This document shows positions 9,393 through 20,129 of a stretch of DNA of 64,000 nt, piece after piece; within the stretch, counting starts at the first letter, position 1, and each line of letters opens with the position of its first letter. The notes below the pieces were generated by a model, which was not told the DNA's origin, searched no databases, and saw only the letters and a program-made list of their open reading frames with translations. A program made the translations under genes and the position numbers. Where the stretch lies: NCBI RefSeq assembly GCF_009812035.1, contig NZ_VZIZ01000029.1:1-64000 (forward strand), read 5' to 3'. Source of the stretch: Psychrobacter nivimaris. Its GTDB lineage: Bacteria; Pseudomonadota; Gammaproteobacteria; Pseudomonadales; Moraxellaceae.

Positions 9393-10514
9393 ATGTTGAA
9401 CGGGTCAAATCAACAATCAGAAACCAAGCCGGAAAGTAAGACGAAAACTAACAAACCTAGCATCGTAAATGTTGCAGTGGCTGTGATTCATTATAAAGAT
9501 CAGTATTTGCTTGGGTTTCGAGATGCTACTCAGCATCAAGGAAATCGTTACGAGTTCGTCGGTGGAAAGATAGAAGCAAATGAGTCAGCAGCGCAGGCGT
9601 TGATAAGAGAAGTGGCTGAAGAGACGGATATCCTGCTTGATAATAATACTATCGTTAAGCTTGGGCGTTTGCATCATGATTATGGCGATAAGCAGGTCAG
9701 CTTACAGGTTTATAAGATTGAGCTGACAGCAGAGCAGTACGAGCAGCATAAACACCGTGAGCAGGGTTTAGAAGGGCAGGCATTAACTTGGGTAATCAAA
9801 TCACAGCTTTTGGCAGGAGCGTATCATCTGCCCGCTGCTAATAAGACAATACTTGAATGGTTGAAGCTCCCATCGAAGATAACGATTACTTATCCTCTAG
9901 CACATTTCGGCACACACACTGACGCAGCAGCATGGCTACAATATCACCAAGAAAATCTAGCATCAGAATCGTGGGTATATATCCGCTTGAAGGACGTAAA
10001 TTCTAAGCATCTTGCTGAGCAACTGATGACGGCACGCCCAGATATTTTAGCGATTTTACCTAATGACGAAGAACAACCTTTGAATGTTGAGGAATCACCA
10101 ACCGCTAATGAGACAGCAACTGGCCAGCGAATAGTTGCCAAGCATTTGACACACTCAACACTGATGCAGTGTTTCGATGAGGTAGGCAGTCCTACAGCTC
10201 TCACGCAGTCGTTATCTAAAGACCATCCGCTCATTGTCAGCTGTCATGACATCGCGAGCATAACGGCAGCCAATCAACTTGCCAGCATGAGGATACAACA
10301 GGGGCTACCACCAGTGATTGGTGCTTTCGTATCGCCTGTGTTCGCCACCCAAACGCATCCTGATGACACACCACTTGGCTGGGAAGCATGGTCGGAGTTA
10401 GCAGAGTTAGCTGATATGCCTGTCATTGGGTTAGGCGGGCTGGAGCCTGCTATGCTCAATCAAGCATTGCAGTATGGTGGTATCAGTGTGGCAGGTATCC
10501 GTCAGTTTATATAA
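9393..10514 (+). CDS. Nudix hydrolase (MutT-like) fused to a thiamine phosphate synthase-like domain
   Basis: Two-domain protein. The N-terminal half (about residues 20-135) is a Nudix hydrolase. The Nudix box lies at residues 58-80 and includes the GKIEANE and REVAEET segments, which bind the catalytic metal; by family it is likely to sanitise oxidised nucleotides such as 8-oxo-dGTP. The C-terminal half (about 155-373) resembles the TenI/ThiE TIM-barrel fold: it ends with PVIGLGGLEPAMLNQALQYG and GGISVAGIR, like the phosphate-binding end of thiamine phosphate synthase. This fusion is known in gammaproteobacteria. Whether the second domain is catalytic is unclear. ATG 9393 has Shine-Dalgarno AAAGGA. 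Confidence 0.85.
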   Translation: MLNGSNQQSETKPESKTKTNKPSIVNVAVAVIHYKDQYLLGFRDATQHQGNRYEFVGGKIEANESAAQALIREVAEETDILLDNNTIVKLGRLHHDYGDKQVSLQVYKIELTAEQYEQHKHREQGLEGQALTWVIKSQLLAGAYHLPAANKTILEWLKLPSKITITYPLAHFGTHTDAAAWLQYHQENLASESWVYIRLKDVNSKHLAEQLMTARPDILAILPNDEEQPLNVEESPTANETATGQRIVAKHLTHSTLMQCFDEVGSPTALTQSLSKDHPLIVSCHDIASITAANQLASMRIQQGLPPVIGAFVSPVFATQTHPDDTPLGWEAWSELAELADMPVIGLGGLEPAMLNQALQYGGISVAGIRQFI

Positions 10515-10963
10515 TCTGCATACTTCAAGAAAGCTACAGGCAATCTATGGTGTCATATAGCTGAATGTGACCCGCATTAGACTTCCGTATTAAGCTTAGT
10601 AAGTTCAAATAACTGATTTTTAACTTAGTTATCCAGTAAGTAACTGTGTGGTTATGATGTGTTCAAACAACACTCAAACCTCATAGTTACTTACAAACCG
10701 TTGCGTTTTCCTACATTGCACTACTGTTTTAATAGTCCAGTTGTCCTTAATATATATTGCATATCTACGATACGTTGATCTTATTTCTATAGACGAGTGA
10801 CTGATCAAAAGTGATGTTCAAAATACAATAATAAAAAAGCTTTTGTAGAGTCAAGTTTTGCACGAATAATTTATACCAAAGCAAATGGCTTTTAGAAAAC
10901 GAGACCAAATAGATGCCGTACATAAAGCGTTTCTAACAATCACTATTTAAGAATGGTACTCCT
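10515..10963. other. Gene-free interval between the Nudix gene and the lipocalin gene
   Basis: This 449-bp AT-rich stretch has no convincing ORF or tRNA. Its only notable structure is a compound inverted repeat at 10636-10694 (listed separately). I could not identify a clear promoter for the lipocalin gene. Confidence 0.6.
10636..10694. repeat. Nested inverted repeat
   Basis: Outer arms GTAAGTAACT (10636-10645) and AGTTACTTAC (10685-10694) are perfect complements. Inside sits a second small hairpin, GTGTT-CAAAC-AACAC (10659-10673). Function unknown; it may be an RNA structure or a protein-binding site. Confidence 0.6.
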
Positions 10964-12196
10964 ATGAAAACCAATAAGTTACCTGAGTCAGCATGGACTG
11001 ATTCACAGGCAGCTGGTTCTCAACTTCAGCAGCCTAAGCAATCGCTCAATGACAATGAATATGGCGATGATACCCAACAGACAAACCAAGCTAGTAACGA
11101 TGCTAGCTATAATCATGACAGCTCGAATGGCGAATATTCGCACCATCTGGCAAAAGACACGTCTTCGCAAGACAGCTATTTTGGATACAAAAGCGCCGAC
11201 AAAAGCCTTAGGGCAAAAGAGTCAGCTATGAGTAACAATGAAATAAGCAAAGATCTAAAAAATAGCAATGAGGACAATCATGACGTGGCTGGTGGCTATA
11301 AATCATCTGGCTATAAGTCATCACCAAAGAAACAACCACAAAAACTAAATGAAGATGAGCCACTAATGTCAGGACTGTTAGAGGATCAAATAGATAATCT
11401 AAACAATAGTTCTGAACAGGCCATCGACGCTGAGCAAATGAGTGATGCATCAACAAATAATTCATCCTACAAAGAAATACCGGAGCGCATATTTATGAAT
11501 GGACTGATCAAACATACAGGCATTGCTTTAGCGATTATTATACCGTTAGCAGCGTTCTCAGCCTATGCGGCCACGCCGCCAGTGAACATGGGGACTAATA
11601 ACTCGGCAACTAATGGAATGTCTGATGATGCGATGAGTGAGAAGACCACGACTGATGTACTATCGGTTAAGCCAAGTGATATTATTCATAAATCTGCAAG
11701 CACCCCAACTACCGTAGATAGCGTAGATCTGAACACTTATGCAGGTACTTGGTATGAGATTGGCCGTTTGCCAATGTATTTCCAACGTAAATGTGCAGGT
11801 GATGTGACCGCCAACTATGCACAAAAAGATGACGGCTCAGGAATCACGGTAACTAATAAGTGTGTGAGCGAGGACGGTTCAGGCATAGTGGCAGAAGGTT
11901 TGGCTAAGCCAGTCGATGAAAGCGGTAGCAAACTAAAAGTGACGTTTTTACCGAAGTGGATTCGCTGGATTCCAGTGGGCCGTGCTGATTATTGGGTGCT
12001 AGCACGTGATTCAGAGTACAAAACTGCGCTAGTAGGGACGCCTGATAAAAAATACTTATGGCTACTAGCACGCTCGCCAAATATTAGTCAAGAAACGTAT
12101 ACCAAATATCGTCAAATTGCTCAGCAGCAAGGTTATGACTTAAAAGAGTTTAAATTGACGTCGCAGAGCAACCAAACGGTGAGTCTAGCACCATAA
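10964..12196 (+). CDS. Lipocalin-family (Blc-like) protein with long N-terminal extension
   Basis: The C-terminal 155 residues are a bacterial lipocalin of the Blc type: the VDLNTYAGTWYEIGRLP motif (G-x-W strand A), a central DYWVLARD strand, and an ending with YLWLLARSPN and a helix. Such proteins bind fatty acids or lysophospholipids at the envelope. Residues 178-203 (MNGLIKHTGIALAIIIPLAAFSAYA in part) look like a signal peptide. Residues 1-177 are hydrophilic, rich in N/S/D/Q/K. They could be translated as a cytoplasmic extension, or the real start could be ATG 11495, which has a GGAG 9 bases upstream and would give 233 residues. The extension stays open for 177 codons, which argues it is coding. 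A terminator follows. Confidence 0.8.
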   Translation: MKTNKLPESAWTDSQAAGSQLQQPKQSLNDNEYGDDTQQTNQASNDASYNHDSSNGEYSHHLAKDTSSQDSYFGYKSADKSLRAKESAMSNNEISKDLKNSNEDNHDVAGGYKSSGYKSSPKKQPQKLNEDEPLMSGLLEDQIDNLNNSSEQAIDAEQMSDASTNNSSYKEIPERIFMNGLIKHTGIALAIIIPLAAFSAYAATPPVNMGTNNSATNGMSDDAMSEKTTTDVLSVKPSDIIHKSASTPTTVDSVDLNTYAGTWYEIGRLPMYFQRKCAGDVTANYAQKDDGSGITVTNKCVSEDGSGIVAEGLAKPVDESGSKLKVTFLPKWIRWIPVGRADYWVLARDSEYKTALVGTPDKKYLWLLARSPNISQETYTKYRQIAQQQGYDLKEFKLTSQSNQTVSLAP

Positions 12197-12266
12197 GTGT
12201 TATAACTAAATTTACTGCTTTGGTTAATTAAGCCCTATAGCAATTATTATTTCATTACGTCTCGAT

Positions 12267-12297
12267 AAGGCAGCATATAAAGCTGCCTTTATTTTTA
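12267..12297 (+). terminator. Intrinsic terminator of the lipocalin gene
   Basis: Stem AAGGCAGC / GCTGCCTT (12267-12274 and 12282-12289) followed by a T-rich tract. Confidence 0.8.
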
Positions 12298-12302
12298 TTA
12301 CT

Positions 12303-12341
12303 AGCTGTATATGAGAGCTATATATAAGAGCTATATACGAG
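12303..12341. repeat. Three tandem 13-bp repeats upstream of gap
   Basis: Units AGCTGTATATGAG, AGCTATATATAAG and AGCTATATACGAG follow each other directly. They lie in the 365-bp gap between the lipocalin terminator and the gap start codon. Possible regulator binding region, or simple slippage; nothing else in this interval is recognisable. Confidence 0.7.
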
Positions 12342-12561
12342 AGTAAAACCTATTATGCACGCTAGCTAATCGGTTACCACTGGCAAAATGAGGCGTTTTA
12401 GGCTAAAATCTAGGCGATTCAAATACTCTAGCGTCAATAACCCATATTGATAGTGGTTGATTATCATATTAGAGTCGCCATTTAGAGCATACACGACCTA
12501 TCTATTTTACACTTCTTCATATTTTATTGATCATACATTACTGACCATAAGGATGTTTCTC

Positions 12562-13995
12562 GTGAGCAACGCTGATACCTTACGCCAATTACATCAAGAC
12601 CACTTGAACAACTACAACAATCAAGAGCAACAAGCGATTGAGCTTATGGGGCTACTAAACAAGCTCTATAACAAGCAAGACGTACAAGTGACTTTGTTTG
12701 GCGAAACGCTAGACTCTACCTCAGTTGGTCAAATACTTGCTTTACATCAAAAAGTAGCACTACGCGATCATGGCGCCAAGGCTATCGATATCGCTGATAC
12801 TCTAGCGATGGTAAAAGTTATCTCAGAAAACACTGATATCCAAGCCACTCGTATCGATGTTGGTCAATTGATTGCTAATGAAACTGACTTACAAACCGCT
12901 CTACAGTCTATCAACAACGCTGGTGCTGTAAATGGCGCGACGGATGTTGTGCTTTACGGTTTTGGCCGTATCGGTCGTATCTTGACTCGTCTGCTATTGT
13001 CACAAGCATCAAGCGCGAAAGGTCTACAACTAAAAGCGATCGTTGTACGTCCAGCCGCTGCTGGTGACTTGGCTAAGCGCATCTCATTGCTTGAGCGTGA
13101 CTCAATTCATGGTAGATTCTTAGGCGGCATCAGTATCGATGATGATAATAACGGCATGATCGTTAACGGTCGTTTTGTACAAGTTATCTATGCGAAAGAC
13201 CCAAGCGAAATCGACTATACTGCTTATGGTATCGACAATGCTCTTGTTATCGATAACACAGGTATCTGGAAAGATGAAGCGGGCCTTGGTAAGCACTTAC
13301 AGTCTACTGGCGTGAAAAAAGTGCTACTGACAGCACCTGCTGGCGGCGATATCAAAAACGTCGTTTATGGCGTGAACAATGATACCGTTGGTGATGATAC
13401 GATCGTTAGTGCTGCTAGCTGTACGACCAATGCGATTACGCCAACGCTGAATGTATTGAATGATGAGTACGGTATTGTAAATGGTCATGTAGAGACTATT
13501 CACTCATTTACCAATGATCAGAACTTGGTTGATAACTATCATAAAGCAGACCGCCGTGGTCGTAGTGCGGTGATGAACATGGTTATTACTAGTACTGGTG
13601 CTGCAAAAGCCGTTGGTAAAGCATTGCCAGAACTAAACGGTAAGCTAACGGGTAACGCTATTCGTGTACCAACACCAAACGTCAGCCTAGCAATCTTGAA
13701 CGTGAATCTAAAAACTGCTCCAGCAAGTGCTGATGCGTTAAATGAGTTCTTGCGCAAAATGGCTAACAGCAGCACTTGGCAGTCGCAGATTGCTTATACA
13801 GATTCTACAGAAGCGGTATCAACGGATTTCGTTGGTACGACTCATGTTGGTATTATCGATGCTCAAGCTACTATTTTGACTGACAACCAAGCTATCGTAT
13901 ATGTTTGGTATGACAATGAAGTAGGTTATAGTACTCAGGTATTGCGTTTGGCGACGCAAATGGCCGGAATCAGCTACGCTCAGATTCCAGCATAG
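12562..13995 (+). CDS. gap: Glyceraldehyde-3-phosphate dehydrogenase, long (about 480-residue) type
   Basis: Oxidises glyceraldehyde-3-phosphate to 1,3-bisphosphoglycerate with NAD(P)+ in the cytoplasm (glycolysis/gluconeogenesis). An extra N-terminal region of about 130 residues precedes the Rossmann motif GFGRIGR (about residue 133). The catalytic motif SAASCTTNAITP gives the nucleophile near Cys287, and IHSFTNDQ and DRRGRSA follow as in the family. The length matches the long bacterial form rather than the usual 330 residues. I chose GTG 12562 because AAGGA lies 8 bases upstream. ATG 12553 overlaps that site, and the open frame back to 12457 has no support. It stands alone, with a strong hairpin at 14118. 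Confidence 0.9.
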   Translation: MSNADTLRQLHQDHLNNYNNQEQQAIELMGLLNKLYNKQDVQVTLFGETLDSTSVGQILALHQKVALRDHGAKAIDIADTLAMVKVISENTDIQATRIDVGQLIANETDLQTALQSINNAGAVNGATDVVLYGFGRIGRILTRLLLSQASSAKGLQLKAIVVRPAAAGDLAKRISLLERDSIHGRFLGGISIDDDNNGMIVNGRFVQVIYAKDPSEIDYTAYGIDNALVIDNTGIWKDEAGLGKHLQSTGVKKVLLTAPAGGDIKNVVYGVNNDTVGDDTIVSAASCTTNAITPTLNVLNDEYGIVNGHVETIHSFTNDQNLVDNYHKADRRGRSAVMNMVITSTGAAKAVGKALPELNGKLTGNAIRVPTPNVSLAILNVNLKTAPASADALNEFLRKMANSSTWQSQIAYTDSTEAVSTDFVGTTHVGIIDAQATILTDNQAIVYVWYDNEVGYSTQVLRLATQMAGISYAQIPA

Positions 13996-14117
13996 ATTAC
14001 TAAATACAGTAGAGCAATAACGTCATACCAAGTATAGTAGCGCTATAGTGTCATAAGAATGGCGCTGTAGTAGATGCTACTTTAAATAGCTTGGTAGGAC
14101 TTTAACTGTCATACTTA

Positions 14118-14150
14118 AACACCCGATAGTCCGATTGATTATCGGGTGTT
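14118..14150. terminator. Hairpin between gap and obgE
   Basis: Perfect 11-bp stem AACACCCGATA / TATCGGGTGTT with an 11-nt loop. There is no good T-run on the plus strand, so it may be a weak terminator for gap or a structure in the obgE upstream region. Confidence 0.5.
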
Positions 14151-14270
14151 ATTGTCATAATGGGCACTAAGTAAAAGTAGACTTTATACAGTGTATATTT
14201 TGACGCAACAACATAGCAAAACCCCAAAATACAACCGTTGGTTGTCACCAGTTTATAGACTGGATTGTGA

Positions 14271-15491
<1,221 letters not shown>

Positions 15492-15569
15492 GCTAGTATG
15501 CTTGAGCAGTTATACTTGAATTGTGAATTTAATCCCTACAATCAATTTATATGAAAAAAAGGAGTTTAT

Positions 15570-16742
15570 ATGGCAGATGACATAGCAAACACGATGGAAG
15601 AAGCAAGATTTGTTAAGCAAACTCGCAACTTTGATATTCAGCGCGTTATTGTCAAAATTGGTTCATCATTATTAACCAATAACGGTCGAGGGCTGGATCG
15701 TACTGCCATATATGAGTGGGCAAAGCAAATTGCTAAGCTGCACAAAAAAGGCGTTGAGGTACTGCTGGTATCATCAGGTGCTGTTGCTGAAGGTGTGGTA
15801 CGTATGAACCTTGAGGAACGTCCTAAGAAACTAGCAGCACTACAAGCCTGTGCTTCTATTGGTCAAATGGGCTTGATTGAAACATGGTGGTCAGCTTTGA
15901 TTCAGCATGGCATTCAAAGCTCGCAGCTACTGCTAACTCACGATGATTTGTCTAATCGTAGCCGTTATCTTAATACCACTGGTGCGCTGACACAGTTATT
16001 AGAGTGGCGCGTACTACCTGTTATCAACGAAAACGATACCATCACGATTGATGAAATTAAATTTGGCGATAACGATACCTTGGGTGCGATGGCAGCCGCA
16101 ATGGTTAATGCTGATTTGTACATTATCTTAACTGATCAAGAAGGTGTCTTCACTGATAACCCACGTGATAATCCTGATGCCAAGATGATTCGCCAAGAAC
16201 GTGCAATGGCTGATTATTTATTTGATATTGCAGGAGATGGCGGTAAGCTTGGACGCGGTGGTATGTTGACCAAAATCCGCGCTGGACGTCTGGCTGCAAT
16301 GGGTGGCTGTCCTACTGTTATCGTTAGCGGTGCTATCGATGACGTTATCACCCGTGTGGTTTCAGGCGAAGCGGTAGGTACATTGCTGACGACTAATGAC
16401 GAAGATAAAATCATCGCGCGTAAACAGTGGCTAGCTGCGCATCTACGTATGTCAGGTAGCTTGGTCGTTGATGCAGGTGCTGCAAGAGCACTGACTGAGC
16501 ACAATAGAAGTTTATTGCCAGTGGGCGTTGTAGAAGTGCAGGGCGGTTTTGATGAAGGTGATGTGGTAGAAATTATCCATCAAGATACAGGCGAACGTAT
16601 AGCCGTCGGGCAGGTAAATTTCTCATCGAATGATGCGCGCCGCGTCGCTCGTGAGCGTACCGAACAGTTCGATAAGATCTTTGGCAGTAGCGAAGAACGT
16701 GTTGTCATGGTACATCGCGACAATCTTGCATTAACTGTATAG
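15570..16742 (+). CDS. proB: Glutamate 5-kinase
   Basis: Phosphorylates L-glutamate with ATP, the first step of proline synthesis. The amino-acid kinase domain (about residues 22-275) shows VKIGSSLL, the VSSGAVAEG segment, NENDTI and GTGG-type [18 protein letters not shown]-terminal PUA domain (about 295-375) is present, with [18 protein letters not shown]. At 390 residues it has about 15 extra N-terminal residues over most homologues. AAGGAG upstream supports ATG 15570. It follows obgE and probably shares its transcript. A long perfect hairpin lies between its stop codon and hemE. Confidence 0.95.
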   Translation: MADDIANTMEEARFVKQTRNFDIQRVIVKIGSSLLTNNGRGLDRTAIYEWAKQIAKLHKKGVEVLLVSSGAVAEGVVRMNLEERPKKLAALQACASIGQMGLIETWWSALIQHGIQSSQLLLTHDDLSNRSRYLNTTGALTQLLEWRVLPVINENDTITIDEIKFGDNDTLGAMAAAMVNADLYIILTDQEGVFTDNPRDNPDAKMIRQERAMADYLFDIAGDGGKLGRGGMLTKIRAGRLAAMGGCPTVIVSGAIDDVITRVVSGEAVGTLLTTNDEDKIIARKQWLAAHLRMSGSLVVDAGAARALTEHNRSLLPVGVVEVQGGFDEGDVVEIIHQDTGERIAVGQVNFSSNDARRVARERTEQFDKIFGSSEERVVMVHRDNLALTV

Positions 16743-16780
16743 CACTTTTATATAACCTTTTTTATTCAACTTATTTTATC

Positions 16781-16818
16781 CAGCACAATATCCATATTTA
16801 TAAATGGATATTGTGCTG
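16781..16818 (+). terminator. Long hairpin between proB and hemE, directly before the hemE ribosome site
   Basis: Arms CAGCACAATATCCAT (16781-16795) and ATGGATATTGTGCTG (16804-16818) are perfect 15-bp complements with an 8-nt loop, followed by TTTT. The hemE Shine-Dalgarno GGAG begins only 4 nt later (16823). It could end proB transcripts, attenuate hemE, or shape hemE translation. Confidence 0.65.
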
Positions 16819-16834
16819 TTTTGGAGATTTGTAC

Positions 16835-17971
16835 ATGAGTGCTTCAGACGGTAGTAACTCGGTTCAACAACAGTTTGCACCTTTAAAAAATGATAGATTG
16901 CTACGTGCATTACGTTTTGAGCCCATTGATACCACACCGGTATGGATGATGCGCCAAGCCGGTCGTTATCTGCCAGAATATAAGGCCACTCGTGCTGAAG
17001 CGGGTGACTTTATGAGTCTGTGCAAAGATACAGACCGTGCTACTGAAGTAACTCTACAGCCATTGCGTCGTTATGATTTAGATGCTGCTATTTTGTTTAG
17101 TGATATTCTAACTATCCCTGATGCGATGGGACTAGGCTTGTATTTCGAAACGGGTGAAGGCCCTAAGTTCAAACATCCTATCCGCGAACAGGCTGATCTT
17201 GATAGATTGCCAGTGCTCGAGCCAAACGACTCTCTAGATTATGTAATGCGTGCTGTAACCAGCATTCGCAAAGCGCTAAATGGTCAAGTGCCATTGTTTG
17301 GTTTTTCTGGCAGTCCGTGGACGTTGGCTACTTATATGATAGAGGGCGGTAGCTCGAAAGATTATCGTTATACCAAAAGCTTCTTGTATAGTAACCCTGA
17401 TTTTTTACATCAGTTATTGGACAAGCTTGCGACGTCAGTTATTGACTATTTAGATGCCCAAATCGTCGCTGGCGCTCAAATTGTTCAGATATTTGATAGT
17501 TGGGGCGGGGCGTTAGGCCATCGTCAATTTATCGAATTTTCACACATTTACAATAAGCGTATTGTCGCTGAACTAAAAGAACGTCATCCACAAGTACCTG
17601 TAGTGCTATTCACTAAAGGTGGTGGGTTATGGCTTGATATTCAGGCTGACAGCGAAGCGGACGTGTTAGGTTTAGATTGGACGATGCCGATTGATCGTGC
17701 GCGTCAAGTGTTGACTGAAAGTCAGCGTCAGTTGACCAAGAAGCATAAAAAATTGCAAAGCAGCAAAGCTATCCAAGGTAACTTAGATCCAGCGACGTTA
17801 TACGGTTCGCCTGCGACAATTCGTTCTGAAGTGAACGCCATGCTTGACCGTGCTTACGCCGACGGTGAAAAGACTGGTTACATAGCAAACTTAGGTCATG
17901 GTATCACCCAATGGGTCAACCCTGACAACGCCAAAGTGTTTGTAGATGCAGTACACGACTATAAAATTTAA
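16835..17971 (+). CDS. hemE: Uroporphyrinogen decarboxylase
   Basis: Decarboxylates the four acetate groups of uroporphyrinogen III to give coproporphyrinogen III in haem synthesis (cytoplasm, no cofactor). The family motif [13 protein letters not shown] is at about residues 37-49. The conserved [14 protein letters not shown] stretch carries the catalytic aspartate region, and [23 protein letters not shown] and the C-terminal [12 protein letters not shown] are present. I chose ATG 16835 because GGAG precedes it; an in-frame TTG at 16811 would extend it without support. Length is 378 against a usual 355, from a slightly longer N-terminus. Located between proB and argC, with a notable hairpin just upstream. 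Confidence 0.96.
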   Translation: MSASDGSNSVQQQFAPLKNDRLLRALRFEPIDTTPVWMMRQAGRYLPEYKATRAEAGDFMSLCKDTDRATEVTLQPLRRYDLDAAILFSDILTIPDAMGLGLYFETGEGPKFKHPIREQADLDRLPVLEPNDSLDYVMRAVTSIRKALNGQVPLFGFSGSPWTLATYMIEGGSSKDYRYTKSFLYSNPDFLHQLLDKLATSVIDYLDAQIVAGAQIVQIFDSWGGALGHRQFIEFSHIYNKRIVAELKERHPQVPVVLFTKGGGLWLDIQADSEADVLGLDWTMPIDRARQVLTESQRQLTKKHKKLQSSKAIQGNLDPATLYGSPATIRSEVNAMLDRAYADGEKTGYIANLGHGITQWVNPDNAKVFVDAVHDYKI

Positions 17972-18091
17972 GAGTCAGAATATTTAGAGAGTGATTCTGT
18001 ATTTGTTCTGTATTTGTAGAATTACACGCATTACAGGCAAACATAGAATCTATCAGTGCATATTTAGTATTTACCAAGAAAAGGGTGTTTT

Positions 18092-19159
18092 ATGATTTCA
18101 GCAGCGATCGTCGGTGGCACAGGCTATACGGGTATTGAGCTCATTCGCTTATTATCTGCTCATCCTGAGGTTTCTATTGATTTATTAACTTCTCGTAGCG
18201 AAGCTGGCACTCGTGCTGATGAAATCTTTCCAAGCTTACGCGGTGTGTCTGACATCGTTTTTAGCGACTTGGGTGATAATACGCTTGCTGCATTGCAAAA
18301 ATGTGATGTTGTATTTTTTGCGACTCCGCATGGTGTGGCAATGAAGCAAGCTGAAGCGCTTACCCAAGCTGGCGTCAAGGTCATCGATTTGGCTGCTGAT
18401 TTTCGTTTGCAGTCACTGACTGACTTTGAGCACTGGTACAAGCAGTCACATGCTTGTCCTGAGCTGTTGAAAACAGCAGTCTACGGCTTACCAGAAATCA
18501 ATCGCGACAAGCTTGCGAATGCGTTACTAGTAGGCAACCCAGGCTGTTATCCAACCACTGCGATTTTGGGTCTAAAACCAATTATCGAAGCTCAGAATAA
18601 GCAAGCAGAGCGTTTGATTGAGTCTCGTATCGTTATCGATGCAAAATCTGGCGTGTCTGGTGCAGGTCGTCAAGCATCACTTGCACTTAACTATGCTGAG
18701 ACAACAGATAGCTTTAAGGCTTATAGCGTCGAAGGCCATCGTCATTTACCAGAGATTGAGCAGGGTGTTGCACAGTTATTAGACAGTCAGTTCGCGCACC
18801 GTATTCGCTTTTTGCCGCATTTAGTACCGATGATTCGTGGCATGCTAAGCTCTATTCATATGGAGTTGACTGACGCAGGTGCGGCTATCGATTGGCAGCA
18901 AGCGTTTGAAAGTAGCTATGCGTCAGAGTTGTTTGTTGATGTCATGCCAAAGGGGCTTTATCCCGATACGCGTAGTGTTCGCGCTAGTAACCGTCTACGT
19001 ATTGCCGTACATCAGGATAATGAGCGTGCTGAGCTAACAGTTATTGTTGTTCAAGATAACTTAGTCAAAGGTGCTGCTGGGCAGGCTGTGCAAAACCTGA
19101 ATGTGATGTTCGGTTTTGATGAGTCAATGGGACTGAACTTTGCACCGATTGTTCCTTAA
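18092..19159 (+). CDS. argC: N-acetyl-gamma-glutamyl-phosphate reductase
   Basis: NADPH-dependent reduction of N-acetyl-glutamyl phosphate to the semialdehyde, step three of arginine synthesis. The N-terminal Rossmann motif is VGGTGYTGIELIRLL. The catalytic cysteine is Cys152 in GNPGCYPT. SGVSGAGRQ, GHRHLPEI and the C-terminal VQDNLVKGAAGQAVQNLN are all standard. Length of 355 is on the long side of the family range (about 340). An AAGGG precedes the ATG. The next gene, a membrane coiled-coil protein, starts about 100 bp downstream. Confidence 0.96.
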   Translation: MISAAIVGGTGYTGIELIRLLSAHPEVSIDLLTSRSEAGTRADEIFPSLRGVSDIVFSDLGDNTLAALQKCDVVFFATPHGVAMKQAEALTQAGVKVIDLAADFRLQSLTDFEHWYKQSHACPELLKTAVYGLPEINRDKLANALLVGNPGCYPTTAILGLKPIIEAQNKQAERLIESRIVIDAKSGVSGAGRQASLALNYAETTDSFKAYSVEGHRHLPEIEQGVAQLLDSQFAHRIRFLPHLVPMIRGMLSSIHMELTDAGAAIDWQQAFESSYASELFVDVMPKGLYPDTRSVRASNRLRIAVHQDNERAELTVIVVQDNLVKGAAGQAVQNLNVMFGFDESMGLNFAPIVP

Positions 19160-19262
19160 TATCAACGACTTCATATTCCAATCATTCACATTTACGGTGC
19201 TAGGTATTGATTATAAATTCGGCTATAATGACTTGCCCTTACCCTTAAGAGATACTGTCTAA

Positions 19263-20129
19263 ATGCGTTCTCAGCTCGTACTACGCTTTTGCTCACAGCC
19301 AGCACGTCTATCGTGCAAAGACTCGGTTATACCTAGCTTGGAGCGCAAACAGCATTCCTTTAGAAATAATAATGTCCCGATAAGTGGTATTGCTAGCTCA
19401 CAACGCGGTGCTTCTACATTGGTATTGGCACTGTTTGTTGTAGCCGTATTAGTGACAGCGGTGGTTGGACTGGTATTCGGTCATAAGCTTGGCTACCAAC
19501 GAGGCCTTCATTCGATGGAAACAGAAGCCAAGCAAGCAATCATCGATAGCACTGAAGCGACACAAGCGCTAGAAGATTTGCGCCTGAGCAATAAGATAGC
19601 TACTAATCAAGCGGCAACTGCCAAACAAGAACTGGCCATCAGTTTGGCTAATTTAAAAGAACTGCGTGAGAGCCAGCAAGAATTAACAGTAGAAAATAAG
19701 CAAGTATCGCAGCTCAATGAGCTATATTCAGATGTTATCCGTAAGAAAGGTGGTATGCCTTTACAGGTATTAGGTGCCAAAATTTCGCCATTACCTGAAA
19801 ATGCTTTTGAGTATGGTTTTGATATTGGGATGCTCAGTAGCGACGGTCAAGCCAAACGCTTAAGGCCTGTATTGACGCTACTTAACAATGATGACCTTGT
19901 AGAAGTACCACTTGATCCTGCATACCATATGATCGAAGGTATCGTTCGGATACGTGGTCGCTTTGTAATGCCATCAGGCTTTAGACCATTGCAAGCAAAA
20001 CTGACTTTGCAAGCTGGTGGTCAGAAAGTAGAGCAATTGTATGACTGGAAGCTCGGTGATAGTGTGGATAACATGCTACCATCGCTCCTAGATTTACCAG
20101 AAGTTGATGAAAGTCCTATCGTACCTTAA
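19263..20129 (+). CDS. Membrane-anchored coiled-coil protein, DUF6776-like
   Basis: No function known. One membrane helix at about residues 51-73 is followed by a coiled-coil rich in A/E/Q/L (about 85-160). A C-terminal beta-rich domain of about 120 residues contains GFDIGMLSSDG and IRGRFVMPSGFRPLQAKL. This layout and its position next to argC match the DUF6776 family of gammaproteobacteria, which I recall only from architecture, so the family name is tentative. The predicted topology puts the large domain in the periplasm. The first 50 residues are basic and poorly constrained, and no clear Shine-Dalgarno precedes ATG 19263, so the true start may be downstream. A TATAAT-like -10 lies at 19224-19229. 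Confidence 0.65.
   Translation: MRSQLVLRFCSQPARLSCKDSVIPSLERKQHSFRNNNVPISGIASSQRGASTLVLALFVVAVLVTAVVGLVFGHKLGYQRGLHSMETEAKQAIIDSTEATQALEDLRLSNKIATNQAATAKQELAISLANLKELRESQQELTVENKQVSQLNELYSDVIRKKGGMPLQVLGAKISPLPENAFEYGFDIGMLSSDGQAKRLRPVLTLLNNDDLVEVPLDPAYHMIEGIVRIRGRFVMPSGFRPLQAKLTLQAGGQKVEQLYDWKLGDSVDNMLPSLLDLPEVDESPIVP

Noticed and set aside
12457-12561. In-frame extension of gap to 12457
   Set aside because: No Shine-Dalgarno for that start; a good AAGGA exists before GTG 12562 and the length then fits the family.
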